From Brevibacterium luteolum (GTDB taxonomy: Bacteria; Actinomycetota; Actinomycetes; Actinomycetales; Brevibacteriaceae), in assembly GCF_013004595.1 (NCBI RefSeq), contig NZ_JABEMC010000003.1, positions 248,001 to 312,000 on the forward strand: a stretch of DNA of 64,000 nucleotides, read 5' to 3'. The notes under the pieces were generated by a model. The model was not told where the DNA came from. It did no database searches and saw nothing but the letters and a program-made list of their open reading frames with translations. Numbering within the stretch: the first letter of the stretch is position 1; each line of letters starts with the position of its first letter. The translations under genes and the position numbers were made by a program. Shown piece after piece: positions 1 through 9,614 of this stretch.

Positions 1-1008
1 AAGGTTGACCGGTGCCTCGTAGCCTTTGACGAGCCGACGGTAGGAGTTGATCGTCGGGTTCGTGAACGCCAGCACCGCGCCAGCGTGCTCAATGAGCCCG
101 CCGATGTACCAGCGCGCCAGATCCGACAGTCCTGCATAGCCGTTCTCATCGTAGAACAGCGGCTCGCCGTCCTTCCACAGCGACTGGTGGCAGTGCATGC
201 CCGAGCCGTTGTCGTCGAACAGCGGCTTGGGCATGAAGGTCACCGACTTGTCGAAGTCCCAGGCGACGTTCTTGACGACGTACTTGAAGTCCAGCAGCTG
301 GTCGCCGGCCTTCTTCAGCGAGTCGAACTTGTAGTTGATCTCCTGCTGACCGGCAGTGCCGACCTCGTGGTGGGCGCGCTCGACTTCGAAGCCGATCTCC
401 GCCAGCGTCAGCGAGATCGCATCGCGCACATCGGCGAAGTGATCCTGCGGGGAGACCGGGAAGTACCCGCCCTTGAACGGGGTCTTGTAGCCGAGGTTGC
501 TGCCGCCCTCCTCGGCGCCGGAACGCCAGGCGGCCTCGACCGAGTCGATCTTGAAGAAGCTGTTGCCCGGGTGGTTCTGGTACTGGATCGAGTCGAACAG
601 GTAGAACTCAGCCTCGGCCCCGAAGAACACGGTGTCGGCGATGCCGGTCGACTTGAGGTACGCCTCGGCCTTCGCAGCGACCTGACGCGGGTCGCGGGAG
701 AACGGCTCATCGGTGAACGGGTCGACGATCGAGTGCGTGATGACCATCGTCTTGGCCATCCGGAACGGATCGATGTAGGCGCTCGTGACATCGGCGATGA
801 GCTTCATGTCCGATTCGTGGATCGAGGTGAACCCGCGGATCGATGAACCGTCGAACAGCAGGCCCTCTTCGAGCTTATCCTCGCCGTAGGCCGAGGCTGG
901 GAGGTTGAAGTGCTGCACCACACCGGGAAGGTCACAGAATCGGATGTCGACGAAGTCGACGTCGTTTTCCTTCATGTAGGCGACGAGCTCAGCCGGGGTA
1001 TTGAACAA
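1..1008 (-). CDS. glnA: Glutamine synthetase type I, N-terminal part (cut by window edge)
   Basis: This enzyme makes glutamine from glutamate, ammonia and ATP in the cytoplasm and is the entry point for ammonium assimilation. The first 336 residues are visible. They include the conserved FDGSSIRGF block (about residues 52-60), the EAEFYLF metal-ligand strand, [14 protein letters not shown] and the [11 protein letters not shown] segment of the active site. The C-terminal part with the adenylylation tyrosine lies outside the window. The TTG start at 1008 is chosen because AGGAG sits 5 nt upstream; a GTG at 1014 overlaps that Shine-Dalgarno. The neighbours (RDD protein, DUF4191, lipA, lipB) match the glnA1 neighbourhood of mycobacteria, so this is probably the main housekeeping enzyme. 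Confidence 0.97.
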   Translation of the reverse strand, partial: MFNTPAELVAYMKENDVDFVDIRFCDLPGVVQHFNLPASAYGEDKLEEGLLFDGSSIRGFTSIHESDMKLIADVTSAYIDPFRMAKTMVITHSIVDPFTDEPFSRDPRQVAAKAEAYLKSTGIADTVFFGAEAEFYLFDSIQYQNHPGNSFFKIDSVEAAWRSGAEEGGSNLGYKTPFKGGYFPVSPQDHFADVRDAISLTLAEIGFEVERAHHEVGTAGQQEINYKFDSLKKAGDQLLDFKYVVKNVAWDFDKSVTFMPKPLFDDNGSGMHCHQSLWKDGEPLFYDENGYAGLSDLARWYIGGLIEHAGAVLAFTNPTINSYRRLVKGYEAPVNL

Positions 1009-1027
1009 GATCACTCCTGAAAGTCGC

Positions 1028-1050
1028 GGGCCACGACTCGGGCGTGGCCC
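1028..1050 (-). other. Hairpin in the glnA leader
   Basis: GGGCCACG (1028-1035) and CGTGGCCC (1043-1050) form an 8 bp GC-rich stem with a 7 nt loop. It lies between the putative glnA promoter and the Shine-Dalgarno. It could be a regulatory or stabilising 5' structure; no known riboswitch class is recognised. Confidence 0.35.
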
Positions 1051-1065
1051 TGTGGTGTGTTCTCC

Positions 1066-1071
1066 ATCCTA
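1066..1071 (-). promoter_or_regulatory. Putative -10 of glnA (TAGGAT)
   Basis: On the minus strand TAGGAT would place the glnA transcript start near 1059, giving a leader of about 50 nt. No convincing -35 is seen. The leader holds a hairpin, listed separately. Confidence 0.4.
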
Positions 1072-1174
1072 ATTCACCGCACACCCGCCAGAGTCGGTGC
1101 CACGCTGTTTTTCCCGGCCGTCTGCGAGTGCTGCATCACGGACTGCCGGTGCACAGCGGCCGACCGCCGGCGGT

Positions 1175-1180
1175 TACACT
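1175..1180 (+). promoter_or_regulatory. -10 (TACACT) of a leaderless RDD transcript
   Basis: TACACT lies 7 nt before the GTG at 1188, so transcription should begin at or very near the start codon. No Shine-Dalgarno precedes the GTG. Confidence 0.55.
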
Positions 1181-1187
1181 TGAGTGC

Positions 1188-1628
1188 GTGATTCAGCGAG
1201 ATGACTTCGGCTCATGGCTCAACGGACCCACTGCCGCCAGCACCGGCAGCAGCTGGCCGGGCAGCCGGCTCGGCCTGCCCGAGGACGGGCCGGGCGCGAT
1301 CGCGCCGATCTGGCGCCGGCTGCTGGCCCTGTGGCTCGACTACCTCATGTGCCTGGGCATCGCGTTCTGGCTCTTCGACGGCAGCAATCTCGCCATCCTC
1401 GCGATCTTCTTCATCGAATACCTCGTGCTCGTCTCGCTGCTGGGTACAACAGTCGGGCAGAAGATCTTCGGCATCCGCGTCATCCGTCTCGACGGCGCAA
1501 CCCCGGGCATCGCCTCCGGCTTTATCCGCACCCTGCTGCTCATGCTCGTCATCCCAGCCGTCATCTTCGATGCCGACCGGCGCGGCTTCCACGACATCGC
1601 CGCCCGCACCGCCGTCGTGCGCAGCTGA
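1188..1628 (+). CDS. RDD family membrane protein
   Basis: A 146-residue protein with an RDD domain: RRLLALWLDYL at the first membrane segment (about residues 42-60), GQKIFGIRVIRLDG before the last segment, and the closing RRGFHDIAARTAVVRS. About three hydrophobic segments are visible. The function of RDD proteins is generally unknown; some have been linked to ion or small-molecule transport. It is divergent from glnA, and the equivalent mycobacterial gene (Rv2219A) has the same neighbours. The GTG at 1188 is preferred to the longer ORF from 1044 because homology begins there and a TACACT -10 lies directly upstream. Confidence 0.85.
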   Translation: MIQRDDFGSWLNGPTAASTGSSWPGSRLGLPEDGPGAIAPIWRRLLALWLDYLMCLGIAFWLFDGSNLAILAIFFIEYLVLVSLLGTTVGQKIFGIRVIRLDGATPGIASGFIRTLLLMLVIPAVIFDADRRGFHDIAARTAVVRS

Positions 1629-1672
1629 GGAAACCCTCCCGTGCCCGAGGCGGGGCTCGCCGCGGCACGCGA

Positions 1673-1708
1673 AAGCGGCAGGCTGCGCACGTGCACAGCC
1701 TGCCGCTT
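1673..1708. terminator. Bidirectional terminator between RDD and DUF4191 genes
   Basis: Perfect 13 bp stem AAGCGGCAGGCTG / CAGCCTGCCGCTT with a 10 nt loop, between two convergent genes. Confidence 0.8.
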
Positions 1709-1743
1709 CGTCGTTGGTCTCCGAGTGTCGCCGGTGCTGAGGC

Positions 1744-2472
1744 TCAGCGTCCGCGCATCGCGCGGTGGTTCGGCCGGGCCTTCATCGGGTCGATGCCCTT
1801 GGGGATCGGCGGGTTCTTCGTCACCGAGCCGAGAGCGGTCAGCCGGTTGCGCACGGCGAGGATCTCGGCCTTGTTCAGCTTGCGCGGAAGCCGGTGGACG
1901 GTGCGCACGATCTTGCTCATCGGGATCTGGCCGTCCTGTTCGCCGCCCTGCAGCGTGTAGATCGGCACATTGGGCAGCACGCGCTCGTGGCGCTTCTTCT
2001 GCTTGGCCAGCAGCTTCTCGACCCGGCCTTTGGGGCCTTCGCTCATGAGCACCACGCCGGCTTTGCCGGTGGAGCGGAAGACGAGGTCGCGGCTGCGCGG
2101 ATCGACGTCGATGGGCTGCTCATCCATGAGCCAGCCGCGCCGGCAGGTGTTGAGCACCGCACCGATCGCACCGGGCTGGCCCTCCATCTCCTTGAACGCG
2201 GCAGTCTCAGCGAAGCGGCCGAGCATGAACAGGGCCAGGAAGATACCGAGCATGAGGCCCAGGATCGTCCACAGCCAGATCGGGCCGAAGAGGAAGCCCA
2301 CCCCGACACCCAGGGCGGTGAGGCCGACGATCGCGGCGAGCATGAGCCAGACGGTGGCGGGGTTGTGCTTCTTCGACAGCTGCACAACCTGGCGCATCTG
2401 CGCGATGCGGCCCGGCTTGCTCGGATCCTTCGGCTTGCGCTTGAAAAAGCGGCGTGGCTTCTCTTCTGACAT
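1744..2472 (-). CDS. DUF4191 membrane protein
   Basis: A protein of about 242 residues with a basic N-terminus (KPRRFFKRKPKDPSKPGR), two close membrane segments (about residues 42-62 and 65-88) and a soluble C-terminal half. It matches the actinobacterial DUF4191 family (Rv2219-like), whose function is unknown. It lies downstream of lipA on the same strand, in the conserved lipB-lipA-DUF4191 order, so co-transcription is likely. The start is uncertain: ATG 2472 has AGGA immediately upstream with almost no spacing, and an in-frame TTG at 2484 would add four residues. Confidence 0.85.
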   Translation of the reverse strand: MSEEKPRRFFKRKPKDPSKPGRIAQMRQVVQLSKKHNPATVWLMLAAIVGLTALGVGVGFLFGPIWLWTILGLMLGIFLALFMLGRFAETAAFKEMEGQPGAIGAVLNTCRRGWLMDEQPIDVDPRSRDLVFRSTGKAGVVLMSEGPKGRVEKLLAKQKKRHERVLPNVPIYTLQGGEQDGQIPMSKIVRTVHRLPRKLNKAEILAVRNRLTALGSVTKNPPIPKGIDPMKARPNHRAMRGR

Positions 2473-2536
2473 TCCTGTGCTCAATCAGCTTTCATTGGTG
2501 TGGCGGATGACGCCCCAGCCGTGCTGGGCGGACAAC

Positions 2537-3577
2537 CTAGAATTGTACCTCTTCGCCGGGTCCGAAGGTATTCACGACCGCCTGCGCCTCCTGCTTGGCC
2601 GGCATCTCCCGGTCGAGGTGCAGCAGGTGGACGGGGATCTCCTCACCGCGGCGGCGCATCGCCTGCGCCCACAGCCGGCCGGCCCGGTAGGACGAGCGCA
2701 CGAGCGGTCCGCTCATGACACCGGCGAAGCCGATCTCCTCACCGGCATCGCGCAGCTCGACGAAGTCCTGCGGCTTGACCCAGCGCTCGATCGGATGGTG
2801 CCGGGGCGATGGGCGGAGATACTGGGTGATGGTCAGCAGGTCGGTGCCGGCATCGTAGAGGTCCTGCATCGCCTCGATGACCTCGTCGTTGGTCTCACCC
2901 ATGCCGAGGATGAGGTTCGACTTCGTCACCAGGCCGGCATCGCGGGCCTTCGTGATGACCGACAGCGATCGCTCGTAGCGGAACCCGGGGCGGATGCGCT
3001 TGAAGATCCGCGGGACGGTCTCGACATTGTGGGCCAGCACCTCCGGCCGGGAGGAGAACACCTCGGCGAGCTGGTCGTCGTTGGAGTCGAAGTCGGGGAT
3101 GAGCAGTTCGACGCCGGTCTGGTGGCCGTCCTCGTGCTCGATCGCGTGGATGAGGCGCACGGTCTCGGCGTACAGCCAGGAACCGCCGTCGTCGAGGTCG
3201 TCGCGGGCGACACCGGTGATCGTCGAGTAGCGCAGGCCCATCGTCGCGACCGATTCGGCCACCCGGCGCGGCTCGTCGGCGTCGAAGTCGGCCGGCTTGC
3301 CGGTGTCGATCTGGCAGAAGTCGCAGCGGCGGGTGCACTGCTCACCGCCGATGAGGAAGGTCGCCTCGCGGTCCTCCCAGCATTCGAAGATGTTCGGGCA
3401 GCCGGCCTCCTCGCAGACCGTGTTGAGCTTCGAGGAGCGCACCAGGGACTTGAGTTCGGTGAACTCCGGTCCGATATTGGCCTTCGCCTTGATCCAGGCC
3501 GGCTTCTTCTCGATCGGCGTCTGGGCGTTGCGTGCCTCGACACGCAGCATCTTGCGTCCTTCAGGAGCAATCGTCAC
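2537..3577 (-). CDS. lipA: Lipoyl synthase
   Basis: A radical SAM enzyme that inserts two sulfurs into protein-bound octanoyl groups to form lipoyl cofactor. All cluster ligands are visible: C81-x3-C85-x2-C88 (CTRRCDFC) for the SAM [4Fe-4S] cluster and C55, C60, C66 for the auxiliary cluster, with the C-terminal RSSYRAG serine motif. Its length of 346 residues is normal. It follows lipB by about 80 bp, and its product serves the E2 protein encoded nearby by sucB. Confidence 0.98.
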   Translation of the reverse strand: MTIAPEGRKMLRVEARNAQTPIEKKPAWIKAKANIGPEFTELKSLVRSSKLNTVCEEAGCPNIFECWEDREATFLIGGEQCTRRCDFCQIDTGKPADFDADEPRRVAESVATMGLRYSTITGVARDDLDDGGSWLYAETVRLIHAIEHEDGHQTGVELLIPDFDSNDDQLAEVFSSRPEVLAHNVETVPRIFKRIRPGFRYERSLSVITKARDAGLVTKSNLILGMGETNDEVIEAMQDLYDAGTDLLTITQYLRPSPRHHPIERWVKPQDFVELRDAGEEIGFAGVMSGPLVRSSYRAGRLWAQAMRRRGEEIPVHLLHLDREMPAKQEAQAVVNTFGPGEEVQF

Positions 3578-3655
3578 TGTGGGTCCTTCTCGTCGGTGGT
3601 CGTGCCTCGTGCAGGTGCGCCGGCCGGCGCGGCTGATGCCGGGGCTTCAATTGTC

Positions 3656-4294
3656 TCAGGCGGTGATGTGCCTGGCGAGCGCCGCTTCGACTGCCGGAGC
3701 GACGTCGGCGGGGGTGATAGTGCGGCCGGTTTCGGCACTCAGGCTCGTGACCCCGGCATCGGCGATGCCGCAGGGCACGATCGAGTCGAATCCGGTGTTA
3801 TCGTTCGAGCAGTTGAGGGCCAGCCCGTGCATCGTCACGCCTTCGTGGATGCGGATGCCGATCGCGCCGATCTTACGCTCGGGCAGTGTGTCGGTGGCGG
3901 CCAGCCACACGCCGGAGCGGCCGTCGACCTTCATTGTCTCGATGCCCAGGGAGGCGCACACGTCGATGAGGGCATCTTCGATCTGGTCGACGAAGAGCTT
4001 GACGTCTTTGGCGTCGTTGAGCCGGTAGATGAGGTAGACGACGAGCTGGCCGGGTCCGTGCCAGGTGATCTTGCCGCCGCGGTCGACGTCGATGACCTCC
4101 GTTCCGTCGACCGGGCGCTCATGGTCTTCGGTGCGCTTGCCAGCGGTGTAGACGGGGGAATGTTCCAGGAACAGGAGGGTGGACTCGCGCGTGCCGGCGA
4201 TGACGTCGGCGTGATAGCGCTGCTGGAGATCCCAGGCGCTGCGGTAGTCGACATAGTCGGGTGCATACCCGAGGCATTCCACTGTGAATGACAT
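3656..4294 (-). CDS. lipB: Octanoyl-[ACP]:protein N-octanoyltransferase
   Basis: Transfers octanoate from acyl carrier protein to lipoyl domains, the first step of lipoate synthesis. The family motif [12 protein letters not shown] is at residues 72-83. The catalytic pair is Lys141 (in ERKIGAIG) and Cys175 (in IVPCGI). The length of 212 residues is typical. The ATG at 4294 is preceded at 6 nt by TAGGGT, so the lipB-lipA-DUF4191 transcript is probably leaderless. Confidence 0.97.
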   Translation of the reverse strand: MSFTVECLGYAPDYVDYRSAWDLQQRYHADVIAGTRESTLLFLEHSPVYTAGKRTEDHERPVDGTEVIDVDRGGKITWHGPGQLVVYLIYRLNDAKDVKLFVDQIEDALIDVCASLGIETMKVDGRSGVWLAATDTLPERKIGAIGIRIHEGVTMHGLALNCSNDNTGFDSIVPCGIADAGVTSLSAETGRTITPADVAPAVEAALARHITA

Positions 4295-4300
4295 GCACTC

Positions 4301-4306
4301 ACCCTA
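4301..4306 (-). promoter_or_regulatory. -10 (TAGGGT) of leaderless lipB
   Basis: On the minus strand TAGGGT is followed by six bases (GAGTGC) and then the ATG of lipB. Confidence 0.6.
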
Positions 4307-4448
4307 TGCCGCACGCTGCAGGCGGGCAAAGCCGTCCGCATCCGCCGCCGACGGTTATCCACAGATCCGACAAGCCCATGGCAACACCCTCCAGCCCAGC
4401 CGTAGCCTTGCCGCACAGCCGATCACCACGAGTGCAGACAGGAGGGAC

Positions 4449-6047
4449 ATGGCCGAGCAGACGTGGCACACCGTCGCCGAGGTGGCACCGGGGATCCGCC
4501 GCATCAGCACAGGGCAGCGCACCGCCTGGTTCCTGCCCGAGGGCGACGTGGCCGATATCACGCACCGGTGGCCGGGAATCGGCACCGCTGAGCTCACTGG
4601 CGGGCCGGTGAGCTGCGATCCTGCCACCGTTCCCGAGGCGGAGGGCACCCGCGCAAGCGACGTCGCCTCAGTCGATGGGCAGCCCGCCCATGTGCTCGGC
4701 CAGCCGCGGCAGGCAGGCGGCAACGGGCTCATCGTGCCCCGCTTCCACGGCGGTCTGCTCGTCGATGCGCTGCGCAGCTATGCCGGGCTGACCCTCGGGC
4801 AGACTCTGGCGGTGCTCGGTGCCTGCCTGGAGGCGCTGTGTGCCGCCCCTGAACCGAGTTCCGGCCGGTTGCGCTGCCACCGCAGCGCCTTCGGCGTCGA
4901 TGATGCCGGTGCCATTCACCTCGTGCCCGGCCATACGGTGCCGGTTGAGTCAGTGTCGAGCGAGGCGGTCGAGTTCGGTCAGCTTGCCTATCTGTGCCTG
5001 ACCGGCCTGACATGGGAGGAGCACGGGGTGCCGGTCCCAGACCTCACCCCAGCCGTTCCGGAGCCGTTAGCCGGCATCATCATCGAACTGCTCGAAGCCG
5101 AACCCGGCGGCGGTCCCGCGCCCGGGCCCGAGCTGCTGACGAGGCTTGCGGCAATGGGCGAGCCGGAGCAGATTCCGTTCGTCCCCGTCGAGGCGGAGGT
5201 CTCGGTGTCCGAGGCGGTGACCGCCCAGCTGCGCGTCGACGCCAGCGTCGCGTCGGCACTCACCGGCCGCTATGAGCGCAGCCGCGAGCACACCACCGGT
5301 GGCCAGCGTGAAAAGAGGGCTCACCGGGTCGAAGACAACACCACAGGCAGCGGGATCGGCCGACTGCGCGCCGCCGCCGGGCACAGCGGACGCGACCGCA
5401 TGCGCAGGAAGGACTCCACTCAGCACACCGCAGCCACGAGGCGCAAACGGCAGCAGAAGCGGCCTGCGCGGCAGGAACGAGACACCGGCTCGAGGGCGCT
5501 CCGGCTCCCGCGGCTGCCGTTGAACCGCACGATGCTCATCGGCGCTGCGGCCGCACTCGTGCTGAGCCTGTCGGGGATCGCGCTGCTCACCGGTCTCATC
5601 GATCCCAGAGGTGAGGCAGTCGCCCCGGGCAGTGCCGGCCATAACCCGCCTAGTGACCAAGCAACTGAAGGTCCTGCGGCGACCACCGCCTCGGGGCCGG
5701 AGAACCCCAAGGACGCGTTCGCCGCGCTCACCCGCAGACGCGAGCAGGCCTACCACCTCGGCGATGCCGCAGCGCTGGCCGAGCTGACGGTCGCAGGCTC
5801 CCCGGCAGCGGCAGCCGATGGCGCAGCCGACGTCGAGGCCTTCCAAGGCAGTGACATCAGCATCGACATCGAATCGGCTCAGATCACGCAGCAGGAGGCG
5901 GACCGAGCCGAGCTCGACGTCGCCACACGGACGCAGGTGAGCGCACCCGACGGGTCCGGCCACGACTACGGCAGCGTGCGCATGCGCGTCGAGTTGCGCC
6001 GCGAGGACGGCAGCTGGAGGGTCTATGACGCGATCGAGCAGAGCTGA
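4449..6047 (+). CDS. Single-pass membrane protein with a pseudokinase-like N-terminal region
   Basis: A 532-residue protein with a good Shine-Dalgarno (GGAGG). Residues 1 to about 280 look like the C-lobe of a protein kinase fold: a helical run GLTLGQTLAVLGACLEALCA, a HRSAFGVDDAGAIHLVPG stretch where a catalytic loop would be, and EFGQLAYLCLTG like an activation/F-helix region. The usual HRD and DFG catalytic residues are absent. A basic, low-complexity linker (about 285-358) precedes one membrane segment (about 360-382) and an extracellular domain of about 120 residues. The kinase resemblance is my inference from pattern, not a database hit. It lies between lipB (divergent) and sucB (convergent). 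Function unknown. Confidence 0.7.
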   Translation: MAEQTWHTVAEVAPGIRRISTGQRTAWFLPEGDVADITHRWPGIGTAELTGGPVSCDPATVPEAEGTRASDVASVDGQPAHVLGQPRQAGGNGLIVPRFHGGLLVDALRSYAGLTLGQTLAVLGACLEALCAAPEPSSGRLRCHRSAFGVDDAGAIHLVPGHTVPVESVSSEAVEFGQLAYLCLTGLTWEEHGVPVPDLTPAVPEPLAGIIIELLEAEPGGGPAPGPELLTRLAAMGEPEQIPFVPVEAEVSVSEAVTAQLRVDASVASALTGRYERSREHTTGGQREKRAHRVEDNTTGSGIGRLRAAAGHSGRDRMRRKDSTQHTAATRRKRQQKRPARQERDTGSRALRLPRLPLNRTMLIGAAAALVLSLSGIALLTGLIDPRGEAVAPGSAGHNPPSDQATEGPAATTASGPENPKDAFAALTRRREQAYHLGDAAALAELTVAGSPAAAADGAADVEAFQGSDISIDIESAQITQQEADRAELDVATRTQVSAPDGSGHDYGSVRMRVELRREDGSWRVYDAIEQS

Positions 6048-6063
6048 GACGGGCTGAGACGAC

Positions 6064-6099
6064 ACTGCGGGTGGGATGCCTGAGCATCCTACCCGCAGT
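6064..6099. terminator. Terminator between convergent genes
   Basis: 16 bp stem ACTGCGGGTGGGATGC / GCATCCTACCCGCAGT with one G-T pair and a CTGA loop. Confidence 0.8.
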
Positions 6100-6113
6100 G
6101 GCCGGTGTGCCGT

Positions 6114-6144
6114 GCGTCAGCTGGCCATGAGGCTCAGCTGACGC
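6114..6144 (-). terminator. Second hairpin, probable sucB terminator
   Basis: Perfect 10 bp stem GCGTCAGCTG / CAGCTGACGC with an 11 nt loop, 7 nt beyond the sucB stop codon. It makes a tandem pair with the hairpin at 6064. Confidence 0.6.
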
Positions 6145-6150
6145 TCCGGA

Positions 6151-8139
6151 TCACAGTTCAAGGTCGGCGACGAAGTTCGCGTCCTCGAGGCGCGCCTTGA
6201 TGGTCTGCAGGAAGCGTCCTGCATCCGCACCGTCGACGAGCTCGTGGTTGTACGTCAGCGGCAGGTAGACCATGTCGCGGATCGCAATCGATTCGCCGCC
6301 GTCAGCGGTCTCGACGACGACCGGGCGGCGCGTGATGACACCGGTGCCCAGAATGCCCATCTGCGGGGTATTCAGGATCGGGGTGTCGAACAGCGCGCCG
6401 ACGCTGCCGATGTTCGTGACCGTGAAGGTGCCGCCGGAGAGCTCATCCGGGCCGATCTTGGCCGTGCGGGTGCGCTCAGCGACATCGTCGATGGCCTTGG
6501 CCAGACCTGCGATCGAGAGGTCGCCGGCGTCCTTGACGACCGGAACGAGGAGACCCCGCTCGGTGTCAACGGCAACAGCCAGGTTCTCGTGGTCGAAGTA
6601 GGTGATCTCCTTGGCTTCGACATCGTAGGTGGCGTTGACCTTCGGGTGGACCTGGAGTGCTTCGACAATGGCCTTGGCGAAGAACGGCAGGTAGGTCAGC
6701 TTGACGCCGTGGGTCTGCTGGAACTGGTCCTTGTAGGCCTTGCGCAGCTGACCGACACGGGTCATGTCGACCTCGATGACCTGCGTGAGCTGTGCAGAGT
6801 TCTGCAGCGACTCGCGCATCCGGGTGGCGATCGTCTGGCGGATCCGGGAGGCCTTCTGCGTGGTGCCGCGCAGCTTCTTGACCTCTTCGGGGATCTCGAC
6901 GACGAACGGCTCGCGGTCATCGGTGACAGCCGGCTTGCCGGCTGCCGGTGCCGGAGCACCGCCGGACTTCGATCCGCCGGCGTTCTCGGCTGCCGAGAGC
7001 ACATCCTGCTTACGGATGCGACCGCCGACACCGGTGCCGGTGACGTTGGAGAGATCCACGCCCTTGTTCTTGGCCAGGCGACGCACCAGCGGGGTGACGT
7101 ACGCCGAACCGTGGGCGACAGTCGAGGAGATCGACTGCTTGGCCTCTTCACCGGCGGCCTGCTCGGCTGCGGCCTTCTGCGCCTCAGCGGCAGCGTCCTC
7201 GTCGGACTTCTCCGAATTCTCGGACTTCTTCTCAGCCTTCTTCTCGGACTTGTCTGACTTCTCGGCCTCGTCCTTGGCTGCCTTGGCGTCGGACTCCTTG
7301 TCCTTGACCTCGGAGTCATCGGACTCGTCGTCCTCGTCGGACTCCTCCTTGACGTCGTCGTCGGTGTCTTCCTCGGAGACGTCATCGGCCTGCTCGGTCT
7401 TGCGGTCGGTGGTCTCGGCCTCATCGGAGTCGTCGGAGTCATCCGCGTCATCCGAGTCGTCAGCCGGGGCATCGCCGGAGCCGATGAGCGCCACGACATC
7501 GCCGACCTCGACGACATCGTCCTCATCTGCCATGAGCTTCTGCACGGTTCCGGCCACAGGGGAGGGCACCTCGGTGTCGACCTTGTCGGTGGAGACCTCG
7601 AGCAGCGGTTCGTCGACTTCCACCTCGTCGCCGACCTCCTTGAGCCAGCGGGTGACTGTGCCCTCGGTGACCGATTCACCGAGCGCCGGCATCTTCACCT
7701 CAGTGGAGTCACCCGAACCGCCCGAGGACTTCTTCTTCGGCTTCTCGTCGCTGTCATCCGCGTCGTCCGAGGCGCTGTCATCAGCCTCGTCTGCGGAATC
7801 CTCATCAGCTGAGTCCTCGTCAGCCTGATCCTCAGCCGAGTCATCGGACTCGTCTGCATCCTCGCCGTCGGCATCCTCATCGGAGGAGTCGTCAGAGGAG
7901 TCACCGTCGCCGATGACAGCCAGGTCGCCGCCGACTTCGACGACATCGTCTTCGTCAGCGAGGATCTCCTGCAGGGTTCCGGCGTACGGGCTCGGGATCT
8001 CAGTGTCGACCTTGTCGGTCGAGACCTCGAGCAAGGGCTCGTCGACCTCGACCTCCTCGCCGACTTCCTTCAGCCAGCGGGTGACTGTGCCCTCGGTGAC
8101 TGATTCACCGAGAGCCGGCATCTGCACTTTATTGGACAT
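6151..8139 (-). CDS. sucB: 2-oxo acid dehydrogenase E2, dihydrolipoamide acyltransferase with two lipoyl domains
   Basis: The E2 core of pyruvate or 2-oxoglutarate dehydrogenase. Two nearly identical lipoyl domains are visible, with the lipoylated lysines in TDKVDTE at Lys43 and Lys186. Both are followed by very acidic D/S/E-rich linkers; the second becomes K/E-rich. A peripheral subunit (E3)-binding domain begins near residue 345 ([17 protein letters not shown]). The catalytic domain ends with [14 protein letters not shown], giving His632 and Asp636. In actinobacteria the protein annotated SucB is usually the shared E2 of the pyruvate dehydrogenase complex, so the substrate name is uncertain. 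lpd lies 21 bp upstream on the same strand, and lipA/lipB are close by. Confidence 0.95.
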   Translation of the reverse strand: MSNKVQMPALGESVTEGTVTRWLKEVGEEVEVDEPLLEVSTDKVDTEIPSPYAGTLQEILADEDDVVEVGGDLAVIGDGDSSDDSSDEDADGEDADESDDSAEDQADEDSADEDSADEADDSASDDADDSDEKPKKKSSGGSGDSTEVKMPALGESVTEGTVTRWLKEVGDEVEVDEPLLEVSTDKVDTEVPSPVAGTVQKLMADEDDVVEVGDVVALIGSGDAPADDSDDADDSDDSDEAETTDRKTEQADDVSEEDTDDDVKEESDEDDESDDSEVKDKESDAKAAKDEAEKSDKSEKKAEKKSENSEKSDEDAAAEAQKAAAEQAAGEEAKQSISSTVAHGSAYVTPLVRRLAKNKGVDLSNVTGTGVGGRIRKQDVLSAAENAGGSKSGGAPAPAAGKPAVTDDREPFVVEIPEEVKKLRGTTQKASRIRQTIATRMRESLQNSAQLTQVIEVDMTRVGQLRKAYKDQFQQTHGVKLTYLPFFAKAIVEALQVHPKVNATYDVEAKEITYFDHENLAVAVDTERGLLVPVVKDAGDLSIAGLAKAIDDVAERTRTAKIGPDELSGGTFTVTNIGSVGALFDTPILNTPQMGILGTGVITRRPVVVETADGGESIAIRDMVYLPLTYNHELVDGADAGRFLQTIKARLEDANFVADLEL

Positions 8140-8160
8140 AACGTTTGGTCTCCCTCGCTC

Positions 8161-9552
8161 TTAGCTGTGGAAATGAAGGGGCTTGCCGGACAGAGCCAGG
8201 GCGGCTTCGCCGATCGCCTCGTTCTGGGTCGGGTGGGCGTGGATGAGTTCGGCGACCTCTTCGGGGAAGGCCTCCCAGTTGACGATGAGCTGCGCTTCGC
8301 CGGCCTGCTCGCTCAGGCGCGCGCCGATGCCGTGCACACCGAGGACCGGCCCGTCTTCAAGGCTGACGAGCTTGATGAGACCGGTGGTCTTGAGGATCGT
8401 CGATTTGGCGTTGCCAGCGAGGTTGTACTCGATCGTCTTGATCTTGTCCTCGCCGTGCTTCTCCTCAGCCTGCTTCTGGGTCAGGCCGACGGAGAAGATC
8501 TCCGGCTCGCAGTAGGTCACCCGCGGGATGCCGGATTCGACGACCGGCGCCGGGTCGAGTCCTGCGATCTCCTCAGCGACGAAGATGCCCTGGGCGAACG
8601 AGCGGTGCGCCAGCTGCAGACCGGGAACGATGTCGCCGACGGCGAAGATCGATCCGACGCCGGTGTGCTGGCGCTCATCGGTGAGCACGAACCCGCGATC
8701 CATCTCGATGCCCTGATCTTCGAAGCCGAAGCCTTCGGTGACCGGGCCGCGGCCGACGGCCACGAGCAGGATCGACGCATCGATCACGGTGCCGTCTTCG
8801 AGGGTGACGTGCACGCCGTCGTCGTCCTGCTCGACGCTCTTGAACATCGTGCCGACGGTGAACTTGATCTTGCGCTTCTTGAAGGCGCGCTCAAGGTTCT
8901 TCGAGATCGTGGCGTCCTCATTGGCGACCAGGTTCGGCAGACCTTCGACGATGTGGACCTTCGAGCCCATCGATGCCCAGACGCTGGCGAACTCGACGCC
9001 GATGACGCCGCCGCCGAGCACGATTGCCGACTCCGGCACTTCGTCGTACTGCAGCGCCTGCTCGGAGGTCATGACGCGACCGCCGATCTCGATGCCGATC
9101 GTCTTCGACGTCGAACCGGTCGCCAGCACGATGTTCTTGCCGGTCACGGTCATCGAGCCGTCATCGGTGGAGACCTCGACGGTGTCCTTGCCGGTCAGCT
9201 TGCCCTCACCGGCGATGTAGTCGATGCCGCGCGCCTTCACGAGTCCCTGCAGACCCTTGTAGTTGCGGTCGATGATGCCGTCTTTGAATTCCAGGACCTT
9301 GGCCATGTCGACGCCCTGCAGCTCGACATTGATGCCGAAGGACGCGGCCTCGCGTGCGGAATCCGCCACCTCGGCGGCGTGCAGCAGGGCCTTGGTCGGG
9401 ATGCATCCACGGTGGAGGCAGGTGCCGCCCACCTTGTCGCGTTCGATGAGTGCGACGCGCATATCGAGCTGGGAAGCGCGCAGCGCGGCAGCGTAGCCGC
9501 CCGTGCCACCACCCAGAATGACGAGGTCGTAGGTGTTGTCCGATTCGCTCAC
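8161..9552 (-). CDS. lpd: Dihydrolipoyl dehydrogenase (E3)
   Basis: The FAD enzyme that reoxidises dihydrolipoyl groups with NAD+. The N-terminal FAD motif is GGGTGGYAAALRAS (residues 14-27). The redox disulfide is Cys45/Cys50 in GGTCLHRGCIP. The catalytic dyad is HPTQNE (His440, Glu445), close to the C-terminus. The length of 463 residues is typical. The start is GTG 9552 with GAGGAG 6 nt upstream. It is first in an lpd-sucB operon with a short 21 bp gap. Confidence 0.98.
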   Translation of the reverse strand: MSESDNTYDLVILGGGTGGYAAALRASQLDMRVALIERDKVGGTCLHRGCIPTKALLHAAEVADSAREAASFGINVELQGVDMAKVLEFKDGIIDRNYKGLQGLVKARGIDYIAGEGKLTGKDTVEVSTDDGSMTVTGKNIVLATGSTSKTIGIEIGGRVMTSEQALQYDEVPESAIVLGGGVIGVEFASVWASMGSKVHIVEGLPNLVANEDATISKNLERAFKKRKIKFTVGTMFKSVEQDDDGVHVTLEDGTVIDASILLVAVGRGPVTEGFGFEDQGIEMDRGFVLTDERQHTGVGSIFAVGDIVPGLQLAHRSFAQGIFVAEEIAGLDPAPVVESGIPRVTYCEPEIFSVGLTQKQAEEKHGEDKIKTIEYNLAGNAKSTILKTTGLIKLVSLEDGPVLGVHGIGARLSEQAGEAQLIVNWEAFPEEVAELIHAHPTQNEAIGEAALALSGKPLHFHS

Positions 9553-9614
9553 AGGTTGCTCCTCGTTGAATGGATGAACTGCCGGGTCACGGCACTTGTC
9601 TCCATCTTTCCACT

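Noticed and set aside
1970-4291. A 773-codon open frame on the plus strand
   Set aside because: It runs antisense to DUF4191, lipA and lipB, which have clear homology. High GC content creates such long shadow frames.
7200-7480. A repetitive region considered as a DNA repeat array
   Set aside because: It is the coding sequence of the acidic Asp/Ser/Glu linker of E2, so codon repetition explains it.
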